A model generated the notes under the pieces. That model saw nothing but the letters and a program-made list of their open reading frames with translations. It was not told where the DNA came from and searched no databases. A DNA stretch of 6,931 nt, from the NCBI GenBank assembly GCA_007134165.1, contig SLLJ01000389.1:1-6931 (forward strand), written 5' to 3'. Positions 6,889 through 6,931 of this stretch are shown piece after piece (position 1 is the stretch's first letter; the number at the start of each line of letters is the position of its first letter). The position numbers and the translations under genes are program-made. Origin of the DNA: Nitriliruptoraceae bacterium (GTDB lineage: Bacteria; Actinomycetota; Nitriliruptoria; Nitriliruptorales; Nitriliruptoraceae).

Positions 6889-6931
6889 GTGGGTGTCGGA
6901 GCTTGAGCGGGACGGGGACGCGGGCGGGACG

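Noticed and set aside
4987..6906. Plus-strand 639-codon open frame
   Set aside because: It covers the DUF5319 gene in another frame and runs antisense to the sugar transferase, with no recognisable domain.

Overview
The window is uniformly very GC-rich and reads as chromosomal DNA of an actinobacterium (Actinomycetota). Supporting this are the abundant GTG/TTG starts, the TAnnnT-type -10 boxes, a GuaB3-type IMP dehydrogenase relative, and a DUF5319-family protein divergent from it. From memory, Mycobacterium tuberculosis has the same divergent pairing (Rv3412 beside guaB2-guaB3). A more exact placement, for example a deep-branching class, cannot be made from the sequence.

Layout from left to right. 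(1) 1-977, minus: HtpX-like M48 membrane metalloprotease, lacking only its last few residues at the window edge. (2) 1014-1574, minus: LemA, 36 nt upstream of htpX. (3) 1669-3321, minus: guaA, glutamine-hydrolysing GMP synthase with a Pro/Ala/Ser/Thr-rich N-terminal extension. (4) 3350-4465, minus: guaB3, 28 nt upstream of guaA, with key IMPDH active-site positions substituted. (5) 4466-4646: divergent promoter region with a recurring CCTACCC/GGGTAGG motif. (6) 4647-5390, plus: DUF5319-family protein with an in-frame Asp-Glu-Arg tandem repeat near the N-terminus and an apparent zinc ribbon at the C-terminus. (7) 5413-6873, minus: polyprenyl-phosphate sugar-1-phosphate transferase that starts surface-polysaccharide synthesis. 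It converges on the DUF5319 gene, with a hairpin at the junction.

guaB3 and guaA very probably form one transcription unit, in which GuaA converts XMP to GMP. The actual job of the actinobacterial GuaB3 branch is unsettled. lemA-htpX is a second, envelope-associated pair downstream, with its own candidate promoter. The sugar transferase appears to belong to a different locus that begins or ends here. The points most worth following are the degenerate GuaB3 active site next to guaA, the DUF5319 plus zinc-ribbon protein sharing its promoter region, and the recently expanded 9-bp repeat in that gene. No RNA genes, insertion sequences, CRISPR arrays or defence genes were seen.
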